Part shown: piece by piece, positions 33,881 through 42,878 of the stretch | Layout of the letters: the number at the start of each line of letters is the position of its first letter | Numbering within the stretch: position 1 is the stretch's first letter | Assembly (NCBI RefSeq): GCF_014651615.1 | Contig: NZ_BMXF01000001.1 | Coordinates: forward strand, 682,001-746,000 | Reading direction: 5' to 3' | Source of the DNA: Persicitalea jodogahamensis | GTDB lineage: Bacteria > Bacteroidota > Bacteroidia > Cytophagales > Spirosomataceae | DNA: 64,000 nt | Position numbers and translations under genes: made by a program | Notes under the pieces: model-generated | The model's input: the letters and a program-made list of their open reading frames with translations, nothing else | Database searches by the model: none | What the model was told of the DNA's origin: nothing

Positions 33881-33921
33881 TATTTTTTGCTTCGTGCGTT
33901 ACTCCTTAGTGGTTTCTCCAC

Positions 33922-33929
33922 TAATTTTG
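33922..33929 (+). promoter_or_regulatory. Candidate -7 element for lptD
   Basis: TAATTTTG matches TAnnTTTG, 31 bases before the TTG start of lptD, implying a short leader. It supports the TTG at 33961 as the real start. Confidence 0.42.
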
Positions 33930-33946
33930 ACATCTTGAATTTTAGG

Positions 33947-33954
33947 CAAAAATA
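33947..33954 (-). promoter_or_regulatory. Candidate -7 element for the amidase-mlaD unit
   Basis: Minus-strand TATTTTTG matches TAnnTTTG, about 67 bases before the amidase ATG. It overlaps the lptD leader, so the two divergent promoters would be interlocked. Confidence 0.4.
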
Positions 33955-33960
33955 CGCTTT

Positions 33961-36846
33961 TTGATACAACTGAAAAAAAAGTGGTTTAGTATATCGCTGA
34001 GCCTGTGCGTACTTCTGCTAGTGGGATGCGTAAGGACTCAGCAACAATCGGGCCGTTCCGGTCGCCTGTTCGGCAAAGCCGCGAAGGCTGACTCCTCGGC
34101 TTCGAGTCAAACCCCTGTTTCCCCCCTTTCCGTAACCTCCGATACGCTAACTGCGACCGATTCGACGACACTGCCCAGCGGTGTCCGTATCGCCACGGGT
34201 GACACCCTGGGCATCCGGCTGGACTCGCTCCGTTCCGATTCACTGCGGGTAGATTCCCTAGCCAAGCAAAGCGACCTGCAATCCACGGTCGAGTATAAAT
34301 CAACAGATTCTACGATTATGGATGTGGACGGCAAGCAGGTGCACCTTTACGGCGAGGCCGAAGTGACCTACGGCACCATCAACCTCAAAGCCGACTACAT
34401 CCGCATCGACTGGACTCTTAACGAGCTTTTTGCAAGAGGTACGTATGATTCCACCACTAAGGAAACCATCGGCGAACCCATTTTTCAGGATGGGGCGGAG
34501 GCATACAATACCAAAGAACTACGCTACAACTACAAAACCAAAAAAGGATTCATCCGGGGGGTAGTTACGCAGCAGGGGGAGGGGAACATCCGGGGCGAAC
34601 AGGTCAAGAAAGATCAGGAAGGCAATTTGTACATTAAAAAAGCCATCTACACGACCTGCAACCTCACACATCCGCACTTTTACATTAACGCCCCCAAAAT
34701 CAAGCTGATCGACAACAAGCAGGTCGTGTCAGGGCCGTTCAATCTGGTCATTGCCGACGTGCCGTTGCCCCTGGGGCTACCGTTTGGCTTTTTCCCATTT
34801 CCCAAGAAAAAAGAAATCGGCACTTCGGGTATTCTGTTTCCGGCCTACGGGGAAGAGCCCAACGGACGCGGTTTTTACCTACGCGACGGCGGCTACTACT
34901 TTGCCGTCAGCGAAAACTTCAACGCTACCGTTACCGGACAGATATATTCTACTGGAAGCTGGGGGCTGGGGGTCAGTTCGGTCTATACCAAACGCTATCG
35001 CTACAATGGCAACGTATCGCTGCGCTTCAACCGCAACAAATCCGGTGACGAACTGGACAAGGTGTTGAATACCCCGGGCCGCAATGATTTTAGCGTGGTC
35101 TGGTCGCACGCGCCTGTGCCGCGCGGCAACTCCACTTTTTCGGCTAATGTGAACGTGACCAGCAATAGCTTTAACCAGTACAATGCGCAGGATAACCAAA
35201 AGTACATTTCCAACGTCGCCAGTTCATCGGTGCAGTACAACCGTACCTTCGGGCAGTACGCCCGCGCCGGGGCTAGTCTCCGCGTAAACCAGAACTTCGG
35301 CACGCCCGATCCCGAAACCGGATTGAAAACCGGCGGAAAGACCGACGTTTCGACGCAGTTCAACTTTGGCGTCAACCAGATCGCTCCTTTTGCACTCAAC
35401 GGCGGGCGGGGTGCCTGGTACGAAAGCTTCCGGCTTGGCATGGACTTCAACGGTGATTATAGCGTCAACAACACGCTGTCGGCCATCGATACGACCTATT
35501 CGCGTTTGGAGTTCATTGTCGTCAATGAAATAGACAGCGCCCGCACAGCGGGCGATCAGGTGGTCGATTTTAATTTCGACAACCTGCCTGATTTGTTGAA
35601 AGATGCGCGCTTCAACGGCCGTTACTCGATCCCCATTTCGCTCCCTAACTTCAAACTACTGCGTTTTATCAATTTCACGCCCAGCATTTCTTTGCAGGGC
35701 GAGGTCTTCTCCAAACAGTATAGCTACCAATATTTGGGCAATAACCAGATTCGCATCGACACCATCGACCGCGTGGGCAGCGAATACAGCTATTCGATGG
35801 GAGCAGGACTAAACACGCGCTTTTATGGTACTTTTTTTGTGAGGGGAAAGCGGCTGGAAGCGATTCGGCACACGGTGATACCGTCGGTTTCGTTCAGTTA
35901 TACCCCGGACTTCTCGGGCGATAATTTTGGTTTTTACCAAAACACCCAGATCAACGACGATGGCGAAACGCGCTTTCTGTCGCGTTACCGGGGCATCGGT
36001 AGTACTTCCAGCAACGGGCGGGCGTCGGGGGTAATTTCCTATAACCTTAATAACTCCTTTGAGATGAAGCTGCGGTCGAAGAGCGATACCGCCGACCAGC
36101 AGTTTGAAAAAGTATCCCTGCTGGACAATCTGAGTTTCAATGGTAGTTATAACCTTATCGCTGACTCGCTGAACTTGTCCAACCTGTCGGTCAATGCTAA
36201 CACTACGATTAAAGACCTGAACCTGAACTTCAACATGACGTTCGATCCCTACGCTTATATCCTCGATACGCGAAGCCCGAATAATACGGCGGGTATTCGC
36301 ATCAATGAGTTTGCGATCAAGCGCGGGCAGGGGCTGGCTCGGCTGTCAAATCTGAACGTGACCTTCTCCAAGAGCTTTAATCCGAAGAAAAAAGACCCTG
36401 AGAAAAAGCCGGCTGCACCCAATCCCGCCAATCCGCAGGCCACGGCAGAAAACCTGGAATTTATCCAGCGCAATCCTAACCTGTACGTAGATTTCGATAT
36501 TCCCTGGAACGTCAACATCAACTACAACTTTGGCTTGAGCCGTTTCGGACTGCAACCCTCTCAGATCATCCAAACCCTCAGCGCCAACGGCGACTTGAGC
36601 CTAACGCCCAAGTGGAAGCTGAGCCTGCAAACGGGTTTCGATTTCCAGGCCCTGAGTCCGTCGATCACCACGGTGTCGCTCTACCGCGACCTGCACTGCT
36701 GGGATATGTCGTTCAACTGGACGCCCTTCGCGGGCAACCGTCTGCGGGCCAGCAACTACTCATTTACGCTCAAAGCCAAATCATCTATCTTGCAGGACTT
36801 GAAGCTGTCGCGCCGCCGGTCGTTCGTGGACCGAAGCGGGTATTGA
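33961..36846 (+). CDS. lptD: LptD-like outer membrane LPS-assembly protein
   Basis: A 961-residue protein from a TTG start. After the export helix comes a lipobox-like LLLVGC, then a Ser/Thr/Asp-rich linker with SDSLRVDSL-type repeats (about 40-115). A periplasmic beta-jellyroll region (VDGKQVHLYGEAEVTYGTI, LKADYIRIDW, KKGFIRGVVTQQGEGNIRG) precedes the conserved LptD segment PLPLGLPFGFFPFP and a barrel of about 650 residues rich in aromatic strands. LptD with LptE inserts LPS into the outer leaflet; E. coli LptD is about 780 residues, while Bacteroidota forms are longer. It is divergent from the amidase. The family call is firm; lipidation is uncertain. Confidence 0.88.
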   Translation: MIQLKKKWFSISLSLCVLLLVGCVRTQQQSGRSGRLFGKAAKADSSASSQTPVSPLSVTSDTLTATDSTTLPSGVRIATGDTLGIRLDSLRSDSLRVDSLAKQSDLQSTVEYKSTDSTIMDVDGKQVHLYGEAEVTYGTINLKADYIRIDWTLNELFARGTYDSTTKETIGEPIFQDGAEAYNTKELRYNYKTKKGFIRGVVTQQGEGNIRGEQVKKDQEGNLYIKKAIYTTCNLTHPHFYINAPKIKLIDNKQVVSGPFNLVIADVPLPLGLPFGFFPFPKKKEIGTSGILFPAYGEEPNGRGFYLRDGGYYFAVSENFNATVTGQIYSTGSWGLGVSSVYTKRYRYNGNVSLRFNRNKSGDELDKVLNTPGRNDFSVVWSHAPVPRGNSTFSANVNVTSNSFNQYNAQDNQKYISNVASSSVQYNRTFGQYARAGASLRVNQNFGTPDPETGLKTGGKTDVSTQFNFGVNQIAPFALNGGRGAWYESFRLGMDFNGDYSVNNTLSAIDTTYSRLEFIVVNEIDSARTAGDQVVDFNFDNLPDLLKDARFNGRYSIPISLPNFKLLRFINFTPSISLQGEVFSKQYSYQYLGNNQIRIDTIDRVGSEYSYSMGAGLNTRFYGTFFVRGKRLEAIRHTVIPSVSFSYTPDFSGDNFGFYQNTQINDDGETRFLSRYRGIGSTSSNGRASGVISYNLNNSFEMKLRSKSDTADQQFEKVSLLDNLSFNGSYNLIADSLNLSNLSVNANTTIKDLNLNFNMTFDPYAYILDTRSPNNTAGIRINEFAIKRGQGLARLSNLNVTFSKSFNPKKKDPEKKPAAPNPANPQATAENLEFIQRNPNLYVDFDIPWNVNINYNFGLSRFGLQPSQIIQTLSANGDLSLTPKWKLSLQTGFDFQALSPSITTVSLYRDLHCWDMSFNWTPFAGNRLRASNYSFTLKAKSSILQDLKLSRRRSFVDRSGY

Positions 36847-36947
36847 GGATTCGAAGAGCAAAGTACCAAAGTAGCAGAGGTACAAGGGGGGAAAGTCTTT
36901 TGAATTAAAGAGGTTCAAAGTGAACCCGATTTCATCTCAACTCTCAA

Positions 36948-37862
36948 CTACTTCCCCGTCTGGGTTGTGTAGGTACTTTCAAAGATTTTATCGGCGTTCC
37001 CTGCCTCGAAGCCGTCGCGGCGGTGCTGGCGTTGGATCTGGTCAGCAGGCAGTTCAGCGTATTCAGGCAGGACGCGCCGCTCGGCGAACTCTACGTAAGA
37101 ACCCGAAATCATATGTTTTTCGCCGTTAGCAAAATCGGCTTCCAGCATCTGCGCCACGGTGGAGCTTTGTAGTAAACCGCCGTCGGGACTTTCTTTAATT
37201 TTGCCGCCGGAGTTATTGAGTTTGATCCCGTGTTTTTCCAGGAATTCGTTGAACTCCGCTACGGTATTGTAGCCTTCGGGCAGATTATGGACGCTAATCG
37301 TAAAGTGGTTGAGGTAATAGCGGTTATAGATTACCCAGGCAGCGTACTCGCTTTCTTCCAGCAAAGTAAGGTAATCACTCAGGGTCGGAGTACGCCAGAG
37401 TGGCTGGTGGAGAAAGGCATCCACCGCTTCGCCATTGTTTAAATCCAGACTGTCCACAGGATCGCTTTTAACTTCGCTGGTGTAGCTTCGAATAATGCTT
37501 TGCGATTCCTGAGAAAGCTCGTTTACGCGCAATTCGCTGACGAAAATTCGCGGGTAGTTTGGCTCCGGCGGACTGAACCAATAGGCGTCGAGCTTTTTGC
37601 CCTCGAAGTAGTAGTAGTCACGCTTCTGGTAGCCATAGTGCAGGAAGATTTTCTCGAAAGAGGCTATCCCCAAATGCGGTACGCCCAGCGTACGAAAGGC
37701 GATGTGGTCGTTTTCGATATTTCCGGTGTCAGGTATAATACCTTCATCTACCATAGCATCGAGTATAATATTCACATCGGGGACGCGCTCCTGGTAGCGG
37801 CGCATGAGGCCATTCATTACTATTTCGAGCGGTGGGTTTTCTGAAGATTGCATCTGATTCAT
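36948..37862 (-). CDS. 2-oxoadipate dioxygenase/decarboxylase-like protein (DUF1338, HglS family)
   Basis: A 304-residue DUF1338 protein. By analogy with the Pseudomonas enzyme HglS, the iron ligands are His53 (NDHIAFRTLG), His186 (LNHFTISVHNL) and Glu258 (SYVEFAERR), and Arg57 would bind the substrate carboxylate. HglS converts 2-oxoadipate to D-2-hydroxyglutarate in lysine catabolism. The substrate here is inferred from family only; no other lysine-degradation gene is nearby. There is no signal peptide, so it is cytoplasmic. It is convergent with lptD and divergent from argH. Confidence 0.85.
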   Translation of the reverse strand: MNQMQSSENPPLEIVMNGLMRRYQERVPDVNIILDAMVDEGIIPDTGNIENDHIAFRTLGVPHLGIASFEKIFLHYGYQKRDYYYFEGKKLDAYWFSPPEPNYPRIFVSELRVNELSQESQSIIRSYTSEVKSDPVDSLDLNNGEAVDAFLHQPLWRTPTLSDYLTLLEESEYAAWVIYNRYYLNHFTISVHNLPEGYNTVAEFNEFLEKHGIKLNNSGGKIKESPDGGLLQSSTVAQMLEADFANGEKHMISGSYVEFAERRVLPEYAELPADQIQRQHRRDGFEAGNADKIFESTYTTQTGK

Positions 37863-38177
37863 AAAAATGGTCGTCGAAGGTTTTGTTCTGAAAAAACGAA
37901 AGGCAGGGGTTTGGAATTCAATCTTGCCAAAATTTTTTGACTAACAAACGTTTTCTAAATCCTGGAATGGATTATGGGCAGTGACAACTGAATTCTTTCA
38001 AAAATCGACTTCAACACCCGTACATACCAGCAGAATCCACACTATTCCTGCCTTTAAGCCAGCAAATCAGAAACCAACTGCAGTCCTCGGATAATCCCCA
38101 AAACCTCCCGAACTTTGGGCTTTGTGGTACGGGCAGCTCGCCCGTCTATGGTACCTTACCCGAAAACTACCTACATT

Positions 38178-39530
38178 TTGAAACTTTGGCAGAAAGAAAA
38201 TACCGTCATCTCCGAAAAAATTGAACGCTTCACCGTGGGTCGTGATGTCGAACTGGACCTCCACCTGGCCGAATTTGACGTACTGGGCAACCTGGCCCAC
38301 GCGATAATGCTTGAATCCATCGGTTTGCTTACAGCCGACGAACTGGCTGATTTGCAAACTGAACTCATAGCGATTTATAAAAAAACACAAACCTCAGAAT
38401 TCATCATTGAAGAGGGCGTCGAGGATGTGCATTCGCAGGTGGAACTACTACTCACCCGAAAACTTGGTGATACCGGCAAGAAGATACACAGCGGCCGCTC
38501 CCGCAACGACCAGGTACTGGTTGACCTGAAACTCTACGTTCGCGACCGCCTTACACAGGTTGTGCAGGCCACTGAAAAACTCTTCAACGTGCTGCAAAGC
38601 CGCGCCGAACAGCACAAAAATGACTTGCTGCCTGGCTACACGCATTTGCAGATTGCCATGCCGTCGTCGTTTGGACTGTGGTTTGGGGCGTACGCCGAAG
38701 GGCTTATTGACGACGTCGTGCAACTCAACGCCGCCTACCGCCTGGCCAACCGCAACCCGCTGGGTTCGGGTGCGGGTTATGGTTCATCTTTTCCCCTGAA
38801 TCGTACGATGACGACCGAATTGCTGGGCTTCGAGGGTTTGCATTATAATGTAGTATATGCCCAAATGAGCCGGGGGCGCACCGAACAAGCCGCGCTGACA
38901 GCCCTGGCGTCGCTCGCCGCTACCGTATCGCGCCTGGCGATGGATGTATGCTTGTACAATAGCCAGAATTTTGGCTTCATTGTGCTGCCCGATGCCTTCA
39001 CAACGGGAAGTAGTATTATGCCGCACAAGAAGAACCCCGATGTGGCCGAGCTTCTCCGCGCCAAAACCAACCGCCTGAAAGCCCTGCCGATGGAGGTGAC
39101 GCTGGTACTGAGTAATCTGCCTTCGGGCTACCACCGCGATATGCAGCTTTTGAAAGAAATCCTGATGCCCGCGTTTGACGAAATGCTGGATTGTCTGGAC
39201 GTAGCCGCCTTTATGTTGGAAAATATGGAAGTCAAAACGAACCTACTGGACGAGAGCCGTTACGATTTACTGTTCAGCGTCGAGCGAGTGAATGAATTGG
39301 TGATGCAGGGCGTGCCGTTCCGAGACGCATACCGGCAAGTGGGCAAGGAAATAGGGGAGGGAAATTATAGCGGCGATGAACTACGGCCTTCGCGCGACCT
39401 CAAACATACCCACGAAGGCAGCATCGGCAACCTGAATCTGGAAGAAATATACCAACGTATGGATAACGAATTGGCTCGTTTTGAGTTTGATAAGGTGGAA
39501 AAGGCTTTTCAGAACTTACTCAAAGCGTGA
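38178..39530 (+). CDS. argH: Argininosuccinate lyase
   Basis: A 450-residue fumarase-superfamily lyase that splits argininosuccinate into arginine and fumarate. I chose the TTG at 38178 because it gives the family's usual opening KLWQKE; ATG codons at 38115 and 38148 would add 21 and 10 residues unlike the family. Key blocks: KIHSGRSRNDQVLVD, LPGYTHLQIAMPSSFG, and the signature TGSSIMPHKKNPD with the catalytic serine loop. argB lies about 13 kb away in this window on the other strand, so arginine genes are not clustered here. The start codon is the only real doubt. Confidence 0.93.
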   Translation: MKLWQKENTVISEKIERFTVGRDVELDLHLAEFDVLGNLAHAIMLESIGLLTADELADLQTELIAIYKKTQTSEFIIEEGVEDVHSQVELLLTRKLGDTGKKIHSGRSRNDQVLVDLKLYVRDRLTQVVQATEKLFNVLQSRAEQHKNDLLPGYTHLQIAMPSSFGLWFGAYAEGLIDDVVQLNAAYRLANRNPLGSGAGYGSSFPLNRTMTTELLGFEGLHYNVVYAQMSRGRTEQAALTALASLAATVSRLAMDVCLYNSQNFGFIVLPDAFTTGSSIMPHKKNPDVAELLRAKTNRLKALPMEVTLVLSNLPSGYHRDMQLLKEILMPAFDEMLDCLDVAAFMLENMEVKTNLLDESRYDLLFSVERVNELVMQGVPFRDAYRQVGKEIGEGNYSGDELRPSRDLKHTHEGSIGNLNLEEIYQRMDNELARFEFDKVEKAFQNLLKA

Positions 39531-41056
39531 TTTCATTCAAAAGGATCTGGTTAAGTACCACACTGCTGGCGGTAGGCGCACTGGCTTACTGGTCGTGTGG
39601 GACGGGTCAGCAGCCCAACGGCGAAGTATTGGCGCACCAGTACTGTGCCGGCTGCCATGTTTTTCCGGAGCCTTCATTGTTGGACAAAAAAACCTGGGCC
39701 GAGGGGGCACTACCCTACATGGCGCCTCGGCTGGGGCTGAAAACCGTTGAAACCGATTCCGGTTTTTTTCAAAATTACGAATCGCAACTACATATAGAGC
39801 AACTTGATATCTTTCCCAAAGAACCCCTGGTTAGTGAGGAGGAGTGGGCGAGTATAGTGGATTATTATGTGCGGAATGCGCCCGAAACTTTGCCGCGTCC
39901 CCGGCAGGATAGCCTGCAGTCGTTACCTGGTTTCCGCTTAAAAAACATCCTCAGCCCGCTGGAAGCGACAGTGACGGCGGTACGTTACGATCCGTTCAGT
40001 CGTCAGGTTTGGACCAGCCACCGCTCGGGGGCGATGCACGTTTTGAATCCAAAGCTACAAGCGGTGGATTCATTGTTCAATTTTGAAAGCCCGTTCTCCG
40101 GTTTCAGGGCGCAGTCGGACGGCGGCTGGAATGTGCTCAGCATGGGGTACATGGATCCGAACGATGAGCATAAAGGTTCATTACTTTCCATCCGGAAGAC
40201 CGACGGAAACTGGCGCGGACGACGCGTGGTAGGCGATTTGCAACGGCCCGTACATGCCACCTACGCCGATGTGAATGAGGACGGGCGGGAAGATGTGATC
40301 GTTTGTGAATACGGAAACTACATCGGCAAACTAGCTTGGTACGCCGCTACAACTACCGACTCAATGACCATGCATGTGATCGAAGAGCGGCCCGGCGCGC
40401 GCATGACCTACTGGCAAGACTACGACGGCGACGGTCGCCCCGATTTGTGGGTACTTTACGCACAGGGCGACGAGCAGATTGCCGTATATCTCAATGGTGG
40501 CAAAGGAAATTTTGCCAAGAAAATCCTGCTACGTTTCCCGCCTTCCTATGGCTCGGGTTTCTTTGAGCTGGTGGATTTTAATAATGACGGTAAGCTGGAT
40601 ATTCTGTACGCCAACGGCGATAATGGTGATAAGACCTATACCTTAAAGCCCTACCACGGTATTAGAATTTTTATCAATAAAGGCAAGGATAAGTTCGAAG
40701 AGAAATTCTTCTTTCCACTCGACGGAGCCACGCAGGCCCTCGCCCGCGACTTCGATCAGGACGGTGACCTCGACATTGCCGCCATCGCCTTTTTTCCTGA
40801 TTTTGCCCTCAAACCGGTACGGAGTTTTGTGTACCTGGAAAACAAAGGAAACAATGTCTTTACGCCCCGTACTTTCCCCGATCCCAATCGTGGCCGCTGG
40901 CTCACCATGGATGCCGCCGATGTGGATCAGGATGGAGATCTGGACATTCTGCTGGGCTCTTTTTACCTGGCTATCACGCCTACGCCAAAGGCATTTCTGG
41001 AACGCTGGAAAACGGAGAAAAAAGGGGTAGTGGTACTTGAGAATACCTTTCGTTAA
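39527..41056 (+). CDS. Cytochrome c / FG-GAP (VCBS) repeat fusion protein
   Basis: A 509-residue exported protein with a GTG start overlapping the argH stop (GTGA). The N-terminal helix ends in a lipobox-like AYWSC, so it may be a lipoprotein. A single c-type haem site CAGCH follows (about residue 40). The rest is a beta-propeller of VCBS/FG-GAP repeats with calcium-loop motifs: DVNEDGREDV, DYDGDGRPDL, DFNNDGKLDI, DFDQDGDLDI and DVDQDGDLDI. The haem suggests electron transfer at the surface, and the propeller binding of partners or glycans. Coupling to argH is probably incidental read-through. A very strong terminator follows. Confidence 0.85.
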   Translation: MISFKRIWLSTTLLAVGALAYWSCGTGQQPNGEVLAHQYCAGCHVFPEPSLLDKKTWAEGALPYMAPRLGLKTVETDSGFFQNYESQLHIEQLDIFPKEPLVSEEEWASIVDYYVRNAPETLPRPRQDSLQSLPGFRLKNILSPLEATVTAVRYDPFSRQVWTSHRSGAMHVLNPKLQAVDSLFNFESPFSGFRAQSDGGWNVLSMGYMDPNDEHKGSLLSIRKTDGNWRGRRVVGDLQRPVHATYADVNEDGREDVIVCEYGNYIGKLAWYAATTTDSMTMHVIEERPGARMTYWQDYDGDGRPDLWVLYAQGDEQIAVYLNGGKGNFAKKILLRFPPSYGSGFFELVDFNNDGKLDILYANGDNGDKTYTLKPYHGIRIFINKGKDKFEEKFFFPLDGATQALARDFDQDGDLDIAAIAFFPDFALKPVRSFVYLENKGNNVFTPRTFPDPNRGRWLTMDAADVDQDGDLDILLGSFYLAITPTPKAFLERWKTEKKGVVVLENTFR

Positions 41057-41080
41057 TCAAACAAGGATGGGTAGGTAAGA

Positions 41081-41114
41081 AAAAAGGAGAATCGAAATTT
41101 CGATTCTCCTTTTT
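41081..41114. terminator. 34-base perfect palindrome, bidirectional terminator
   Basis: AAAAAGGAGAATCGAAA (41081-41097) is the exact reverse complement of 41098-41114. It has A- and T-runs at both ends, so it works in both directions between the convergent VCBS gene (plus) and the susD-like gene (minus). Confidence 0.88.
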
Positions 41115-41140
41115 TAGGTGTTATGCAATCAATCTAAAAA

Positions 41141-42841
41141 TTAGGGTGCATCCCACCAAACGCGGCCCTTGGCGTCCTGCAAATCATTGCCAAAACCCGG
41201 TAAGGCAAGCATGGCATCATAAGCTGCTTTCTTGTTCAGGTAGTTTGGATCATTCTCGTTGAGCAGCCCGATGGGTGCGCGGCGCGCAATGGTCAATGCG
41301 GCCCCGTTGTTTGTAAGCGTGGGCATGGGAACTACCGAGGTAGGATTGGGGAACCCGGTACGCTTCCAGTTGGCCCAGCCTTCGGCTGGCTGCTTCAGGA
41401 AATGAAGATATGCCTGGCTGGCAATCTGATTGATCGCTTTACTCGGATCGAAAGCTACTTCCGGCATAGCCAGATAAGCAGTGATTTCGGCCTGAGTCAC
41501 GGGGGTGTAGTTTGTCAGGTTGGATCCCACAGCTACCTTGTCGTACCAATTGATAGAGCTCGTCACACCCATTTCGTACCAGTTTTTGGCGCTTTCGCCA
41601 GTAATGCTGCGTGCTGCGGCTTCGGCGCGCATAAATGCAAAATCCGAATAAGTGATTACAGGGATGTAGTTAAGTCCGCCACCCACGTTACCCTGAGCGT
41701 CAGCTTGAGCGGGCCGGAACAGGCGAGGCTGAATGAACGACAGCGTATCGATGAGCACGTTTTGGCCGTTGACCACGATTTGTGGAGGCGAGTAATAGCG
41801 CTGGATGTTGACCGCGCGCTGCGCATCGTCGGGACTGGTGAAACTACCTACGTAACGACGCTCGGGTGCCGTGGTACCCGCGGGCAGCTTTCCAGCCGCG
41901 ATCAGACGATCGACATTCACCTGTGAGAATAGATTCGGAGTGAAGAAAGCATCAATGCGCGGGTCCTTTGTTTTCCACATGAAGTCCACGATGGGCTTGG
42001 GTGCACGTAGTGAGGTGGGATCCCAGTTGCCTCCTGCCGTGAAACCAGCGTAAGCGGTGAACACCCAGCCATCCTCATTCGAGGACATCAGGTCGGTAGC
42101 GGGCATGGCCAGTACTTCCTTGATGATTGTCTCGGCGGGGCCTTTGTTTACTTTGAGCTGGCGCATCGCGATCTTGAGCCGCAAAGCATTGCCTGCCTTT
42201 ATCCACTTTTGGGCGTTGCCACCAAAGTATTGATCATACTGGCCCAAGCTGATCTGAGGGGCCGTAGGACTAGCCTTCAAAGTTGACACCGCCTCTTTGA
42301 TCTGGCTATCGAGCTGAGTAAAGATTTCCTGTTGTGTGTCGTACTCTGGCGTTAAAGTACCACCGTACCTACCCTGGAAGGCATCGGAATACGGAATAGC
42401 GCCGTAGATGTCGGTGACGTAAAAGGTATAGTAGGCCTTCAGAATCCTGGCTATACGAATCATGTTCGTGTAACGGGGCTGCTCCTCGGCTGGCAAATCC
42501 TCCACCAATTTCTCAATATCAGTAAGGCGATCTCCAATTCCGTTATAAAGTCTGCCGTAGCGACCCGAAAAGTTATCGAAGTTTTGGGTAAATGCCCCTT
42601 GGTTACCGTTCAGGTCAGTCGTGTACTGCATCCATGGCATGATTCGCCGGTACAGATCGTAGTACGCCTCAAAATCCTGGCCATGAATCTGGCTCGTGGC
42701 CTGCAGAAACTGATTTTGGGGTGGAATTTCCGTCAGGACGTCAGGATCGGTATTGATGTCCACGAAGGCTTGTTTTTCGCAGGATGCTGTCAGAAACCCG
42801 ATGGTTGCCAACAACACAAATTTATATTTTGTGAATTTCAT
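41141..42841 (-). CDS. SusD/RagB-family nutrient-binding lipoprotein
   Basis: A 566-residue lipoprotein (FLTASC, lipidated Cys21) of the SusD-like_2 type, rich in TPR-like helices (NMIRIARILKAYYTFYVTD, GNALRLKIAMRQLKV) with the late segment AYLHFLKQPAEGWANWKRTGFP typical of the family. SusD proteins sit over the SusC barrel as a lid and capture glycans or peptides. It is 37 bases downstream of the SusC-like gene. The ligand is not readable; no glycosidase lies in the same operon, unlike a classical polysaccharide utilisation locus. Confidence 0.93.
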   Translation of the reverse strand: MKFTKYKFVLLATIGFLTASCEKQAFVDINTDPDVLTEIPPQNQFLQATSQIHGQDFEAYYDLYRRIMPWMQYTTDLNGNQGAFTQNFDNFSGRYGRLYNGIGDRLTDIEKLVEDLPAEEQPRYTNMIRIARILKAYYTFYVTDIYGAIPYSDAFQGRYGGTLTPEYDTQQEIFTQLDSQIKEAVSTLKASPTAPQISLGQYDQYFGGNAQKWIKAGNALRLKIAMRQLKVNKGPAETIIKEVLAMPATDLMSSNEDGWVFTAYAGFTAGGNWDPTSLRAPKPIVDFMWKTKDPRIDAFFTPNLFSQVNVDRLIAAGKLPAGTTAPERRYVGSFTSPDDAQRAVNIQRYYSPPQIVVNGQNVLIDTLSFIQPRLFRPAQADAQGNVGGGLNYIPVITYSDFAFMRAEAAARSITGESAKNWYEMGVTSSINWYDKVAVGSNLTNYTPVTQAEITAYLAMPEVAFDPSKAINQIASQAYLHFLKQPAEGWANWKRTGFPNPTSVVPMPTLTNNGAALTIARRAPIGLLNENDPNYLNKKAAYDAMLALPGFGNDLQDAKGRVWWDAP

Positions 42842-42878
42842 ATTGTTTCTATTTTTTTAGTAAACCAAAGAATGGGGA

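Noticed and set aside
36912-36926. Hairpin between lptD and the DUF1338 gene
   Set aside because: Only five base pairs with no T-run; too weak to call a terminator.
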